From: Terriglobia bacterium
Lineage (GTDB): Bacteria > Acidobacteriota > Terriglobia > Bryobacterales > Bryobacteraceae
NCBI GenBank assembly: GCA_020073445.1
Contig: JAIQFE010000023.1
Coordinates: 92,805 to 156,804, forward strand
Length of the DNA stretch: 64,000 bases
Reading direction: 5' to 3'
Part shown: positions 55,944 to 64,000 of the stretch, in pieces
Layout: every line of letters begins with the position of its first letter
Numbering within the stretch: the first letter of the stretch is position 1
Translations under genes and position numbers: made by a program
Notes under the pieces: model-generated
Databases searched by the model: none
The model's input: only the letters and a program-made list of their open reading frames with translations
Told to the model about the DNA's origin: nothing

Positions 55944-58900
55944 TTGGAGGCACGACTTCGGCAGCGAATTGATAGCAGGGTGTTGCGGGTGTTCTTCGTG
56001 CTGGTGTCTTGCGCATCATGGACGACGGCTCAGAGCGTCTCGAATGCGCCGTCACGCTGGCAGGCTCAGTACACCCAAATCTACTCGGACGACATCGAAA
56101 CCATCGCTCCTGCGCTCACTCCTGCGCTTTCGCTCGGCCCTGCCGGCGCTCTCACTTCGAACCCGGCCGAAGTCATTGCCGGTAACGAATCGATCAAAGG
56201 GTCTTATTCCGGGTCGGGATCGAGCCTTCCATTTCTCCAAACCAATTCATCGGTTCTTCCTCTCGCCCCGAATCACACGTATACGGTGAAATTTCAATAT
56301 AAGATCCTCACTGCTCCAAGCACCTTTTTCCTAGTCCAGTTCTTGTCATTCGTAGCAGCGTCACAGAACAATTTTCTGAGCGGAGCAACTATTATGGGCG
56401 AGACTGGCACAACCGGCACGACAACGCTCACAGCACCCTTGGAAACTATTCAGATTACGTAGTCTTCTGGAATGGTCCAACGGGGGGCGCGATCTCGATC
56501 GACAACATTCAAATCATTGACGCGGCCACCGGCAACATGATCGCCTCGGAGAACGCAGAAGCAAACGCACCGACGCTCAAATCCGGAATTCAACCGCAAG
56601 GCGGTGCTACGGTTATCGATCCTTCCCTGGTGATCTCGGGCAAGGGATCTCTCCTCCTCACCAACCAGGGAGGATTCGTAACGAACCCATCTGTCGTACC
56701 GATCGGTGCGAATACCGTCTACACTCTTCAGTTTGATTACCGGATACTCTCACCGACAACCTCCACCCAGGTTTTCAACGCCTCGTTTCAGCCCGCGGGA
56801 ACCACGGATCCGCAACTGCAGGTCACGATCCCGGGGATGCTCAAGAATGCCGCAGTCACAGGGACGTTCTCCTCGGGCGCGCAAACAGCGGAAGCATCGT
56901 CCTATGTGCTAAGGCTGTTTGTCGCTCCGGGCGTGTCGCTCGTGATCGACACCATTGTCCTATACCGGCAAGAAGTGAAAACGCAGAACGCTCCTCCGCC
57001 CACGTGGAGCCGTCTGCTAACCGCGCCCTTTCCGCGCCTGGGCAAAGATCTTGAGTTTCGTACGGATTACACGGCATCACTGGCTTTCAACGAAGGGACG
57101 CCGTTTACCTAAAGCGTCGAGCAGATCGAGAGCCGCCTCGCTTTCAACGACGTGATTGTGGGGCTTAGTCTCCAGAATCAAACGCAGAACCCCGATTCGA
57201 TCCACCGGATCCGCGCACTCAACCCCAACGCCGTGGTCCTCACTAGCAGAGATCTCGAAGCGCTGAGCGACTTGCCACCGCCCCTTGCCAGCAACATTGA
57301 TTTGGATTACCCGCTACTCCAAAGCACTCCAAACGAATGGAAAGCAAGCGATAGCGCGGGCAATGTTGTTTACGACCGCTTTTATCCGGGCCGTTTTTTC
57401 ATGAACCTATCGGACTTCGTGCCTGCCGTCAACGGGCAGACCTGGCGGACCGCCCTCCAGAACTTCCTGACCAGCCAGATTTTTCCATCCGGGTTATGGG
57501 ATGGTGTCTACTTCCTTGGTCTCGGCGGCGTGCTCGACCCGGCTTTTCCACACTTCGACGACCCGGCTCTCTTTAACTACGACTGGAACAAAAACAGCCT
57601 GAGAGACGAATCGCCGGCAGCGACCAGCGAGATGGTGCGCGCCGCTAAGATCAAGATGCTCCAGCAGCTCAATTCGAGCACCAACGGCCTGCAGCTCGCC
57701 ATGGGCAACACATCACGTCCCGAGTTTGCGTTGGCGCCTCTCGTTAACGGATATAGACTCGAATGCTTCAACTTCTGGTTCAATCAGGCTGGAGCCCCGA
57801 TTACATCCAGCTCACAGGCTGGCTGGCGGGTAGCGTTCGAAGCCTACCTGCAGATGCAGGCGACGGAGCGGTTCCCTCAAACCAATATCGTGGCGGGATG
57901 CGGCGCGAGTGCCGCCGACAATAACACACCGCCCAATTCCTCCCAGCATTACCTGACCCCCACACCGGACGATATCGCCAAGCATCGCTTCACGATGGGA
58001 ACGGCTCTTCTCGGCAACGGTTTTTACGGTTACGACCTCAAAGACCCCCTAAGCGCACCGTATTGGTTCGACGAATACTCCGTCGATTCCGCCGGGACTG
58101 CCGTTGAGGACCGCACGAAGAAGGGCTACTTGGGGCAGCCACTCTCCGACTCTATCGAGCTGACAAATCCGGGAATGCTGGTTTTTCAGGAAGGCTTTGA
58201 CGATGGTACCATTCCGAACACCTTTATTGGCGGAACCGGGGGCTGTCTCGATTACGCACGCGACTGGCGAGGTCATCTCCGGCGCTGGAAGTCTGGTTAT
58301 TAGCAACCCAGACCACACCAAGAAGGGCGCCGCAGGCCTGAATACCAATCCCACGGCTGTCCCTCTCAGCGCGGGTGCCACGTACTTGCTGACCTTTGAT
58401 TGGCGAGTTCTCGAAACCCTTGATTTCGATGTTGGCTTCCAGGTCTTCGTAACGGCCGGCGGTCAGCGGCTGGACCTGGCCAATGCGCCCGGAATCGTTA
58501 CCGGAGACTCTGGAACGATGCACTTTCCTTTTACGATTCCCTCGGCGGGAAGCTGGACGATTAACATCTCAATTCTCAACGGGGGAGGTAAAGTTGCGAT
58601 CGACAACTTCAAAATCTACCAGGGCGGCGTCGGCCCTTGGCGGCGGGATTTTGAGAATGGATTTGTTCTGGTCAATCCCTTCACGCAGCCTTACACGTTC
58701 TCAGCTGCCGATCTTGCTGGAGCACCTTGGGCGCTTTCGATGCGGCCCAAGGGGGTACGGGCACGATCACGGTCACTGCAGGGGCGGATTGCCCTTGGTC
58801 AGTGGGCGCGCTTCCGGCCGGCGTCACGTTAACCAGTAGCGGTTCAGGCGTCGGCAATGGCAGCGTCACCTTCCAAGTTCTTCCGAACTTCGGCGGAGGC

Positions 58901-59340
58901 GTCTCCAGCTCGTTTACCATCGCTGACCAAACCTTCACCATCGAGCAGTCGGCCGCTTCAATCGCGGGCTTGGCTACGGCGGGTTCGCTTGGGCAGGTCG
59001 CCTCCGAGGGGACTTGGGATTTCAGCCTTATCGGCATCAATCTGGGAGTTTCCGCCGCCACCGCGCGATTCAGTTTTACCGGCGACAACGGCAGCCCGCT
59101 GATGCTGCCACTGACGTTTCCGCAATTGCCTCCGACCGCGGGTCCGGAGTTGGCGTCTACTTTGGATCGCACGCTGAGTCCGAACGCGCAGGTCGTGATG
59201 GAAAGCACGGGCTCCGACAATGTGGCCCCGCTTGTCGGGTCAGGGCAACTGCTGAGTAACGGAGACGTGAGCGGGTTCGGAATCTTCTCCAATCCAAAGC
59301 AACACTGGAACGCGGTGGTGCCGCTCGAGACCCGCAACGC
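55944..59340 (+). pseudogene. Large secreted surface/glycoside-hydrolase-like protein, broken by several lesions
   Basis: Reading fragments join into one protein of more than 1100 residues starting at TTG 55944 behind GGGAGGA, with signal peptide VLRVFFVLVSCASWTTAQ. It contains two sandwich modules (56040-56450 and 56500-56980), a GHL15-like hydrolase domain (57150-58190, LDYPLLQSTPNEW, LTSQIFPSGLWDGVYFLGLG, NYDWNKNSLRDESPA) and a third sandwich module (58200-58630). A BACON-like domain follows (58745-58970), then a domain shared with the protein at 39145. Lesions: frameshift near 56430, in-frame TAA at 57110, an extra base in a G5 run near 58237, a frameshift or deletion near 58735, and loss of the 3' end at about 59340. 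Not functional as read. Confidence 0.8.
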
Positions 59341-59932
59341 GGGTAAGCACGTGCCCCGGCCCCAGGAAAGCCTGCACGCGATTGGATGGCGATTCCAGAA
59401 TCGCGGTGACGGCGGGCGGCACCAGCACATGCGAAACCAGCAGGTAAAAATTTTCGACGCCCTGCGCACGGGCCTGCCACACCGACATGGCATTGGCGGG
59501 CGCGGTGGTCTCGAAGCCGATCGCGAAGAACACTACCTGTTTCCCCGGATGCGCGCGAGCCAGTTTCAGACAGTCGAGGGGGGAATACACGACGCGCACG
59601 TCGCCGCCTTCGGCCTTGATCTGGAACAGATCGCCGTTCGATCCCGGAACGCGCAGCATATCGCCGAACGAGCAGAAGATCACGCCCGGGCGGCGGGCGA
59701 TGGCGTGTGCGCGGTCGATCATCTCGAGCGGTGTGACGCAGACCGGACACCCCGGCCCGTGTACCAGTTCGACCTCCGCCGGAAGCAGTTCATCCAGCCC
59801 GTATTTGACAATCGAGTGCGTCTGGCCGCCGCACACTTCCATGAGGGTCCACGGGCGGGTCACGGTCCGCCGGATCTCGTCCAGCACTTTGGCGGCGAGG
59901 CCCTGGTCCCGGTACTCGTCAAGGTACTTCAT
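59340..59932 (-). pseudogene. hypD: hypD, hydrogenase maturation protein, 3'-truncated
   Basis: The first about 197 residues of HypD are intact from ATG 59932: [79 protein letters not shown] and QAFLGPGHV. The cysteines of the CGGQTH and PGCPVC motifs, which act with HypC in Fe(CN)2CO assembly, are present. Homology ends just after PGHV, near 59345, where the DNA switches to the 3' side of the broken surface-protein gene on the other strand. The remaining 170-180 residues, including the 4Fe-4S cluster region, are missing; the frame reads on into unrelated sequence to 59240. Confidence 0.87.
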
Positions 59933-60194
59933 GCGGTTCTTCGAGCGGCTCGTCCGCGTGGAGTTCGGCGAGTTGGTCCATTTCCCGCAGGATCTGATAG
60001 GTACGGGCAGCCTCCTCCTCATCCACCCGGGTGATGGCGAAACCGACGTGCACCAGCACGTAGTCGCCAAGGCCGGCTTCCGGCAGATATTCCAGGCACG
60101 CTTCCCGGCAGACACCGCCGAAATCAACCTTGGCCATCTTCACGCCCTGGTTCTGTTGAAGCTCGACGATTTTTCCCGGGATGGCGAGGCACAT
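59919..60194 (-). CDS. hypC: HypC, [NiFe]-hydrogenase maturation chaperone
   Basis: This 91-residue protein begins with the diagnostic [12 protein letters not shown], whose Cys2 binds the iron precursor, followed by an OB-like core ([40 protein letters not shown]). It is a normal HypC apart from a slightly longer acidic C-terminus. It overlaps hypD by 14 bp. With hypD truncated, this gene is probably an orphan relic unless another hypD exists in the genome. No hydrogenase structural gene is in the window. Confidence 0.93.
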   Translation of the reverse strand: MCLAIPGKIVELQQNQGVKMAKVDFGGVCREACLEYLPEAGLGDYVLVHVGFAITRVDEEEAARTYQILREMDQLAELHADEPLEEPHEVP

Positions 60195-60308
60195 TCCGCC
60201 CTCATCTTAACAACATTGCGCCGTAGCGTGCCCCTGCTAAAGTTCGCGCACGGCCCGCCGATAAAGTTGATGTGGCCCTCGGACGGCGGGGGCTGGCGGA
60301 GTTTGAAC

Positions 60309-60677
60309 ATGCATGCCGACGGATCCAACGGCGTCAGAAGACACCAGCGGATCTCTGTGAAGCTCCCGGTCCAGATCACCATTCCCGGCGAACCTGCCGG
60401 GCAGTTCGAAGGTCAGTTGCTGGATATGTCTGTAGAGGGAATGGGCCTGCGCACCCGCCGTGAGTTCCAACTCGGAACGCTCATCCAGGTCAGTTGGGAC
60501 AAGTTCACCTTCTCGGGCGCCGTCCGCAACTGCAAGAAGCAGTGGAAAGGTTATCACAGTCCGTACGACAACTACCGGGTTGGCGTTCTGATGACGACTC
60601 CACTGGATGAAAGCGATCTCGAAGACATCATGTCCGGCGCGTGGCGGAAAAATCTTTCACAAGCGGCGCAAGAGTAG
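60309..60677 (+). CDS. PilZ domain protein (c-di-GMP binding)
   Basis: The ATG at 60309 was chosen as the last in-frame start before the domain; the frame is open far upstream. The 122-residue product has the PilZ signature: the RRHQR motif (RxxxR) near residue 10, DMSVEGMGLRT (D/N-x-S-x-x-G), then strands LGTLIQVSWDKFTFSGAVRN and NYRVGVLMTTPLDESDLEDI. It would bind cyclic di-GMP through the two arginines and the DxSxxG loop. It sits close to hypC but on the other strand. Confidence 0.85.
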   Translation: MHADGSNGVRRHQRISVKLPVQITIPGEPAGQFEGQLLDMSVEGMGLRTRREFQLGTLIQVSWDKFTFSGAVRNCKKQWKGYHSPYDNYRVGVLMTTPLDESDLEDIMSGAWRKNLSQAAQE

Positions 60678-60745
60678 GCCGTACCTCCCGGCGCCGTCGG
60701 GCAACTTGACAAGCGCAGTCCCCTTATCCGAAAAAGAAAGCTCGC

Positions 60746-61873
60746 ATGACCGTTGTTGCCGGGATTGTCGGGCTGCTCCTGCTGGGAATCGTGCTGTGGG
60801 ATGGATTCGAAGTCATCATCCTGCCTCGGCGCGTCACCCGGCGCATCCGCCTTACCGGGCTGTTCTATCGCTCCACCTGGTTTCTGTGCTCCCAACTGGC
60901 GCGGCGGGTCGCGTCCGGAAAACGCCGCGAGCGCTACCTCAGCTTTTACGGGCCGCTTTCCCTGGTGTTGCTGATCGTGGTGTGGGCGATGGGGCTGATA
61001 CTGGCTTTCGCCATGATGCAGTGGTCGGTCGGATGGCGGCATATGGGCTTTGGCGATTGCCTGTACCTGAGCGGCACGACGTTCATCACGCTGGGCTTGG
61101 GCGATGTGCTGCCGCGCACTGCGGCGGCGCGCTTTGTGGTCGTGCTGGAATCCGGCACCGGCTTCGGCTTCCTGGCGCTGGTGATCAGCTATCTGCCGGT
61201 TCTGTACCAAGCCTTTTCACGGCGCGAGACAAACATCCTGCTGCTGGACGCGCGGGCGGGCTCGCCTCCGGCCGCGGCCGAACTTTTCCGGCGGTACGCA
61301 GCCGGTCACGGTCTGCCCGCCTTGGATCAGCTGCTGCGGGAATGGGAAATCTGGTCGGCGGACCTGCTGGAAAGCCACATCTCCTTCCCGGTCCTCGCGT
61401 ACTTCCGCTCGCAGCACGACAACCAGTCATGGCTGGGTGCGTTGACCGCCATACTCGATGTCTGCGCCGTCGTGATCGCGGGCATTGACGGCCTGCCGCC
61501 GTGGCAGGCCCGGTTGACCTTCGCCATGGCCCGGCACACGGTCGTGGACTTGGCGCAGATCGTCAATGCTCCGCCGCGGGCGCCGGAGCCGGACCGTTTG
61601 CCCGCCGATAACGCGGCGCACTTCAAAGAGATCCTTGCCGCCGCGGGGACCGCCCCGAGCAACCCCGCCGAGTTCGACTCCAAGCTGGCACAGTTGCGGC
61701 GGATGTACGAACCCTACGTCTTCGCCTTGGCCGGCCACTTGATGGTTAACCTGACTACCTGGATGCGCGTTTCCGATACGATCGATAATTGGCGTACCAG
61801 CGCTTGGGAACGCAGTTCCACCGGTCTGCCGAAGTCCCTGTTCGACGGCGACGACGATGTGCACATGGCTTGA
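60746..61873 (+). CDS. Two-TM ion channel family protein
   Basis: This 375-residue protein has an N-terminal membrane helix (VVAGIVGLLLLGIVLW), a second helix (SLVLLIVVWAMGLILAFAM), a pore loop and a third helix (GFGFLALVISYLPVLY). The selectivity filter reads TLGLGD at about residues 115-120 in place of the potassium-channel TVGYGD. The C-terminal 220 residues are cytoplasmic and helical (LRRMYEPYVFALAGHLMVN). The filter change suggests altered or reduced potassium selectivity; channel identity comes from fold and filter pattern only. Confidence 0.85.
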   Translation: MTVVAGIVGLLLLGIVLWDGFEVIILPRRVTRRIRLTGLFYRSTWFLCSQLARRVASGKRRERYLSFYGPLSLVLLIVVWAMGLILAFAMMQWSVGWRHMGFGDCLYLSGTTFITLGLGDVLPRTAAARFVVVLESGTGFGFLALVISYLPVLYQAFSRRETNILLLDARAGSPPAAAELFRRYAAGHGLPALDQLLREWEIWSADLLESHISFPVLAYFRSQHDNQSWLGALTAILDVCAVVIAGIDGLPPWQARLTFAMARHTVVDLAQIVNAPPRAPEPDRLPADNAAHFKEILAAAGTAPSNPAEFDSKLAQLRRMYEPYVFALAGHLMVNLTTWMRVSDTIDNWRTSAWERSSTGLPKSLFDGDDDVHMA

Positions 61874-61922
61874 AGATCGCCTGAGCCGGCCGATGGAGTA
61901 CTCCCTAGCGTGAATTTTCTAT

Positions 61923-61950
61923 TTGACAAATCGCGTCCCCGCGTTATGAT
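61923..61950 (+). promoter_or_regulatory. Sigma-70 promoter of purC
   Basis: A consensus TTGACA (61923-61928), a 16-bp spacer and TATGAT (61945-61950), which is one mismatch from TATAAT, sit about 35 bp before the purC GTG start. This is the clearest housekeeping promoter in the window. Confidence 0.75.
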
Positions 61951-61984
61951 TTGGATTACTCCCCCGAGTTGATCCCTGAAAACC

Positions 61985-62878
61985 GTGAACTGCGAATCGA
62001 TTATCCTCCATACCGAACTGCCCGGAATCGAAAGACACGCGCAAGGCAAAGTGCGCGACGTCTACAGCGTGGACGGGCGATTGCTGATCGTCGCCACTGA
62101 CCGTATTTCGGCATTTGACTACATCCTGCCCACCGGCATACCGGACAAGGGCAAGGTCCTGACACAACTTTCCATCTTCTGGTTCGACTTCCTGCGCGAG
62201 GTGACGCCGACTCATTTCGTGACGGCGAACGTTGACGATTACCCGGCCTCCCTGCGGCGGTTTCGAGATCAGCTCGAAGGCCGCTCCATGCTGGTGAAGC
62301 GCGCGCAAATGGTGGAGATCGAATGCGTCGCGCGCGGGTACCTGTCGGGTTCCGGCTGGAAGGAATACAAAGCGCAGGGCACTGTCTGTGGGATTCGGCT
62401 GCCCGCCGGGCTGCGCGAAAGCGACCGTCTGCCGGAACCGATTTTCACGCCGGCCACCAAGGCGCAGAGCGGGCATGACGAGAACATCTCGTTCGAGGCC
62501 ATGTGTGCGTTGGCGGGCGCGGAGCTCTCTACCCGCCTGCGCGATCTCACGCTCGAGATTTACTCCCGGGCGGCCGCTTATGCCGAGACCAGGGGCGTGA
62601 TCATCGCGGATACCAAGTTCGAATTCGGCTTCATCGATGGCGCGCTCGTGTTGGGCGACGAGGTGCTTACGCCGGATTCCTCGCGTTTCTGGCCCGCCGA
62701 AAGCTACCAGCCGGGCGGTCCCCAGTATTCCTATGACAAGCAGTACGTGCGCGACTATCTGGAATCCATCCGGTGGAACAAGCAGCCGCCTGCCCCGACG
62801 CTGCCGGACGAGGTCGCGCGCAAAACCAGCGACAAGTACAGACAGGCATATCAGGTGCTGACCGGCAAAGCGCTATGA
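61985..62878 (+). CDS. purC: Phosphoribosylaminoimidazole-succinocarboxamide synthase
   Basis: PurC (SAICAR synthase), 297 residues, joins aspartate to CAIR with ATP in purine synthesis. The start is GTG 61985. Motifs: QGKVRDVYSVDGRLLIVATD, RISAFDYILPTGIPDKGKVL, MVEIECVARGYLSGSGWKEY, FTPATKAQSGHDENISFE, IADTKFEFGFIDGALVLGDE and SYDKQYVRDYLE. It has the length of the longer, fungal-like PurC class. Its stop overlaps the cvpA start (ATGA). Confidence 0.97.
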   Translation: MNCESIILHTELPGIERHAQGKVRDVYSVDGRLLIVATDRISAFDYILPTGIPDKGKVLTQLSIFWFDFLREVTPTHFVTANVDDYPASLRRFRDQLEGRSMLVKRAQMVEIECVARGYLSGSGWKEYKAQGTVCGIRLPAGLRESDRLPEPIFTPATKAQSGHDENISFEAMCALAGAELSTRLRDLTLEIYSRAAAYAETRGVIIADTKFEFGFIDGALVLGDEVLTPDSSRFWPAESYQPGGPQYSYDKQYVRDYLESIRWNKQPPAPTLPDEVARKTSDKYRQAYQVLTGKAL

Positions 62879-63465
62879 ACTGGCTCGACGTGGTGCTGCT
62901 AATCCTGCTGCTGGGGTCGGTGGTCACCAGTTTCTCGGCCGGCTTGACGCGCGAAGTCGTGGGCCTGGTCTCGATGATCGCGGCGCTGATCCTGGCTATC
63001 TGGTTTTACGGCACGGCGGGATCTTTTCTGTTGCCGTATGTCAGTTCGCCGGGCATCGCGAACTTCTGCGGCTTTCTGATCGTGTTCTGCGGCGTGCTGA
63101 TCCTGGGCGCGCTGCTGGGGCGTGCGCTGGGCCGGCTCATGAAGGTGGCCGGCCTCTCGTTCGTCGACCGCTTGCTGGGCGCGGGCTTCGGAGTGGTGCG
63201 CGGATTGCTTATTTCCATCGCCGTGGTCCTCGCGCTGCTGGCGTTCACTCCTGGCAAGTCTCCGCCGAACTCTGTGGTGAACTCCCGTGTAGCGCCCTAT
63301 GTCATCGACGCCGCGCGGCTGGTCTCCGCGGTAGCGCCGCATGAGCTCAAAGACGGATTCCGGAAAAGCTACGAGCAGGTGAAAACGATTTGGGGCAACG
63401 CCCTGAAGAGGGGCATTCGGGACTTGCCGGACACAAAGAAGACTGCACATGAAAGAGAAATTTGA
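62875..63465 (+). CDS. CvpA family membrane protein
   Basis: This 196-residue protein with four hydrophobic segments (LDVVLLILLLGSVVTSF, VVGLVSMIAALILAIWF, FLIVFCGVLILGALLG and VVRGLLISIAVVLALLAF) fits the CvpA fold, including the family's SFVDRLLGAGFGVVRG loop. CvpA genes often accompany purine genes, as here with purC; the role in envelope stress or colicin V production is uncertain. The C-terminus is cytoplasmic and helical. It overlaps the following gene by 17 bp. Confidence 0.9.
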   Translation: MNWLDVVLLILLLGSVVTSFSAGLTREVVGLVSMIAALILAIWFYGTAGSFLLPYVSSPGIANFCGFLIVFCGVLILGALLGRALGRLMKVAGLSFVDRLLGAGFGVVRGLLISIAVVLALLAFTPGKSPPNSVVNSRVAPYVIDAARLVSAVAPHELKDGFRKSYEQVKTIWGNALKRGIRDLPDTKKTAHEREI

Positions 63466-63715
63466 AGATCTCGTGGACCATCTCGTGGGCAACGGTTTTT
63501 TTCTGGAAGAGGTCGTGGAACTCCTGGAGAAGACCCTGATCGAAAGAACGCTGAAGCGCACGGGCGGGAACCGCTCGGCGGCCAGCAAGCTGCTGGGCAT
63601 CCATCGCAACACTCTGCAGCGCAAGATGGTGGAATATCACCTCGATCCTCGGAAGGCCCGGCGCAAACCCGTCCGCGGCGAATCTCGGCAACGCAAGCAC
63701 GCCGCCACGGCCTGA
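63449..63715 (+). CDS. Fis-type helix-turn-helix protein
   Basis: This 88-residue protein ends in a Fis-family DNA-binding segment (LEKTLIERTLKRTGGNRSAA followed by SKLLGIHRNTLQRKM), as found at the C-terminus of NtrC-type activators, but with no AAA+ or receiver domain. The N-terminal 28 residues form a short helix (EKFEDLVDHLVGNGFFLEEV) and the basic tail is KARRKPVRGESRQRK. Probably a small nucleoid or transcription factor co-expressed with purC and cvpA. The ATG overlaps the cvpA 3' end. Confidence 0.88.
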   Translation: MKEKFEDLVDHLVGNGFFLEEVVELLEKTLIERTLKRTGGNRSAASKLLGIHRNTLQRKMVEYHLDPRKARRKPVRGESRQRKHAATA

Positions 63716-63805
63716 CCCTCCGCCGGTTGAACCCGCCGCGCGCGCCAGCCGGCAGTTTCTGCGTTCCGCTTACAATGGAAGTTCAGGCGCCTCCTTGTGA
63801 ACGGC

Positions 63806-64000
63806 ATGGACCTTGTCATCTTCGACCTCGACGGCACCCTTATCGATTCCAAACTGGATCTGGCGCACGCCGCAAACGCCACGCGCGGCCATATGGGCAT
63901 GTCGCCGTTGGAGTATGAGCGTGTTTACTCGTACGTCGGCAACGGCGCGCCTGTCTTGATTCGCCGCGTGCTGGGCCCGGATGCCACGGAAGCCCAGGTC
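63806..64000 (+). CDS. HAD-family phosphatase (phosphoglycolate phosphatase-like), 3'-truncated by window edge
   Basis: The visible 65 residues start MDLVIFDLDGTLIDSKLDLA; the in-frame GTG at 63797 is an alternative start. The DxDGT motif supplies the nucleophile and acid/base Asp, and the cap-domain start YSYVGNGAPVLIRRVLG fits the Gph subgroup. The rest of the gene, including motifs II-IV, is beyond the right edge, so substrate assignment is tentative. Confidence 0.87.
   Translation, partial: MDLVIFDLDGTLIDSKLDLAHAANATRGHMGMSPLEYERVYSYVGNGAPVLIRRVLGPDATEAQV

Noticed and set aside
49581..64000. Right-hand attachment repeat of the ssrA island
   Set aside because: I looked for a second copy of the tmRNA T-arm and acceptor end downstream and saw none; a proper search over a longer region is needed.

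Overview
The window is a high-GC bacterial chromosome segment that reads as Acidobacteriota, most likely the Solibacter/Bryobacter side of the phylum. The basis is a co-occurrence of families that are typical of that group: three TIGR03435-type secreted proteins, an 'acidobacterial duplicated orphan permease' with its PadR-type repressor, a VWFA-related acidobacterial protein, several Ser/Thr kinases with Tol/WD40-like propellers, PQQ dehydrogenases, PEP-CTERM sorting, and an ssrA tag (ANQQFAYAA) of acidobacterial style. These assignments are from recognition of motifs, not from searches.

Layout. 1-5.5 kb: gltB (5' end outside the window) and gltD, plus a small membrane protein. 5.5-8.7 kb: an internally deleted PQQ dehydrogenase, a Tat-exported nitrilase-family hydrolase and a tiny Gly/Ala-repeat protein. 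8.7-13.2 kb: an ECF sigma factor overlapping a Ser/Thr kinase, a glycosyltransferase and an FMN-binding protein. 13.2-21.1 kb: a run of minus-strand genes, mostly secreted (VOC, TIGR03435, DinB, DUF8021-like, DUF6152, a tandemly duplicated protein) and a GGDEF-EAL protein. 21.2-23.8 kb: an accessory pocket with a hicB remnant next to an Mrr-nuclease/nSTAND3 NTPase, the best candidate defence gene here. 24.2-30.5 kb: MltD-like transglycosylase with a histone-like tail, a histone-H1-like protein, HipA-like kinase, a fused homocysteine methyltransferase/MTHFR, a Sua5/YrdC-type protein and clpS. 30.6-41.4 kb: a serine-hydrolase fold lacking its SxxK, TIGR03435 proteins, PQQ dehydrogenase, ADOP permease with PadR, MBL hydrolase. 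41.7-46.9 kb: VOC and methyltransferase genes, then the ymdB-moeA-moaC-mogA-VWA operon. 47.2-49.6 kb: heme protein, PEP-CTERM protein, and ssrA (tmRNA).

Immediately 3' of ssrA lies the catalytic half of a tyrosine recombinase, fused head-to-head to the C-terminal end of an epimerase: the scar of a collapsed integrative element. Two tandem kinase-propeller receptors follow (50.4-55.7 kb). A multiply broken surface protein (repeated sandwich modules, GHL15-like hydrolase, BACON) then runs into a hypD that has lost its 3' half, with intact hypC behind it. The window ends in housekeeping genes: PilZ, an ion channel, purC-cvpA-Fis-like HTH and a HAD phosphatase that runs off the right edge.

The main themes are sensing and signalling (kinases, sigma factor, c-di-GMP), secreted degradative or oxidative enzymes, and several decayed accessory loci with legible deletion junctions.
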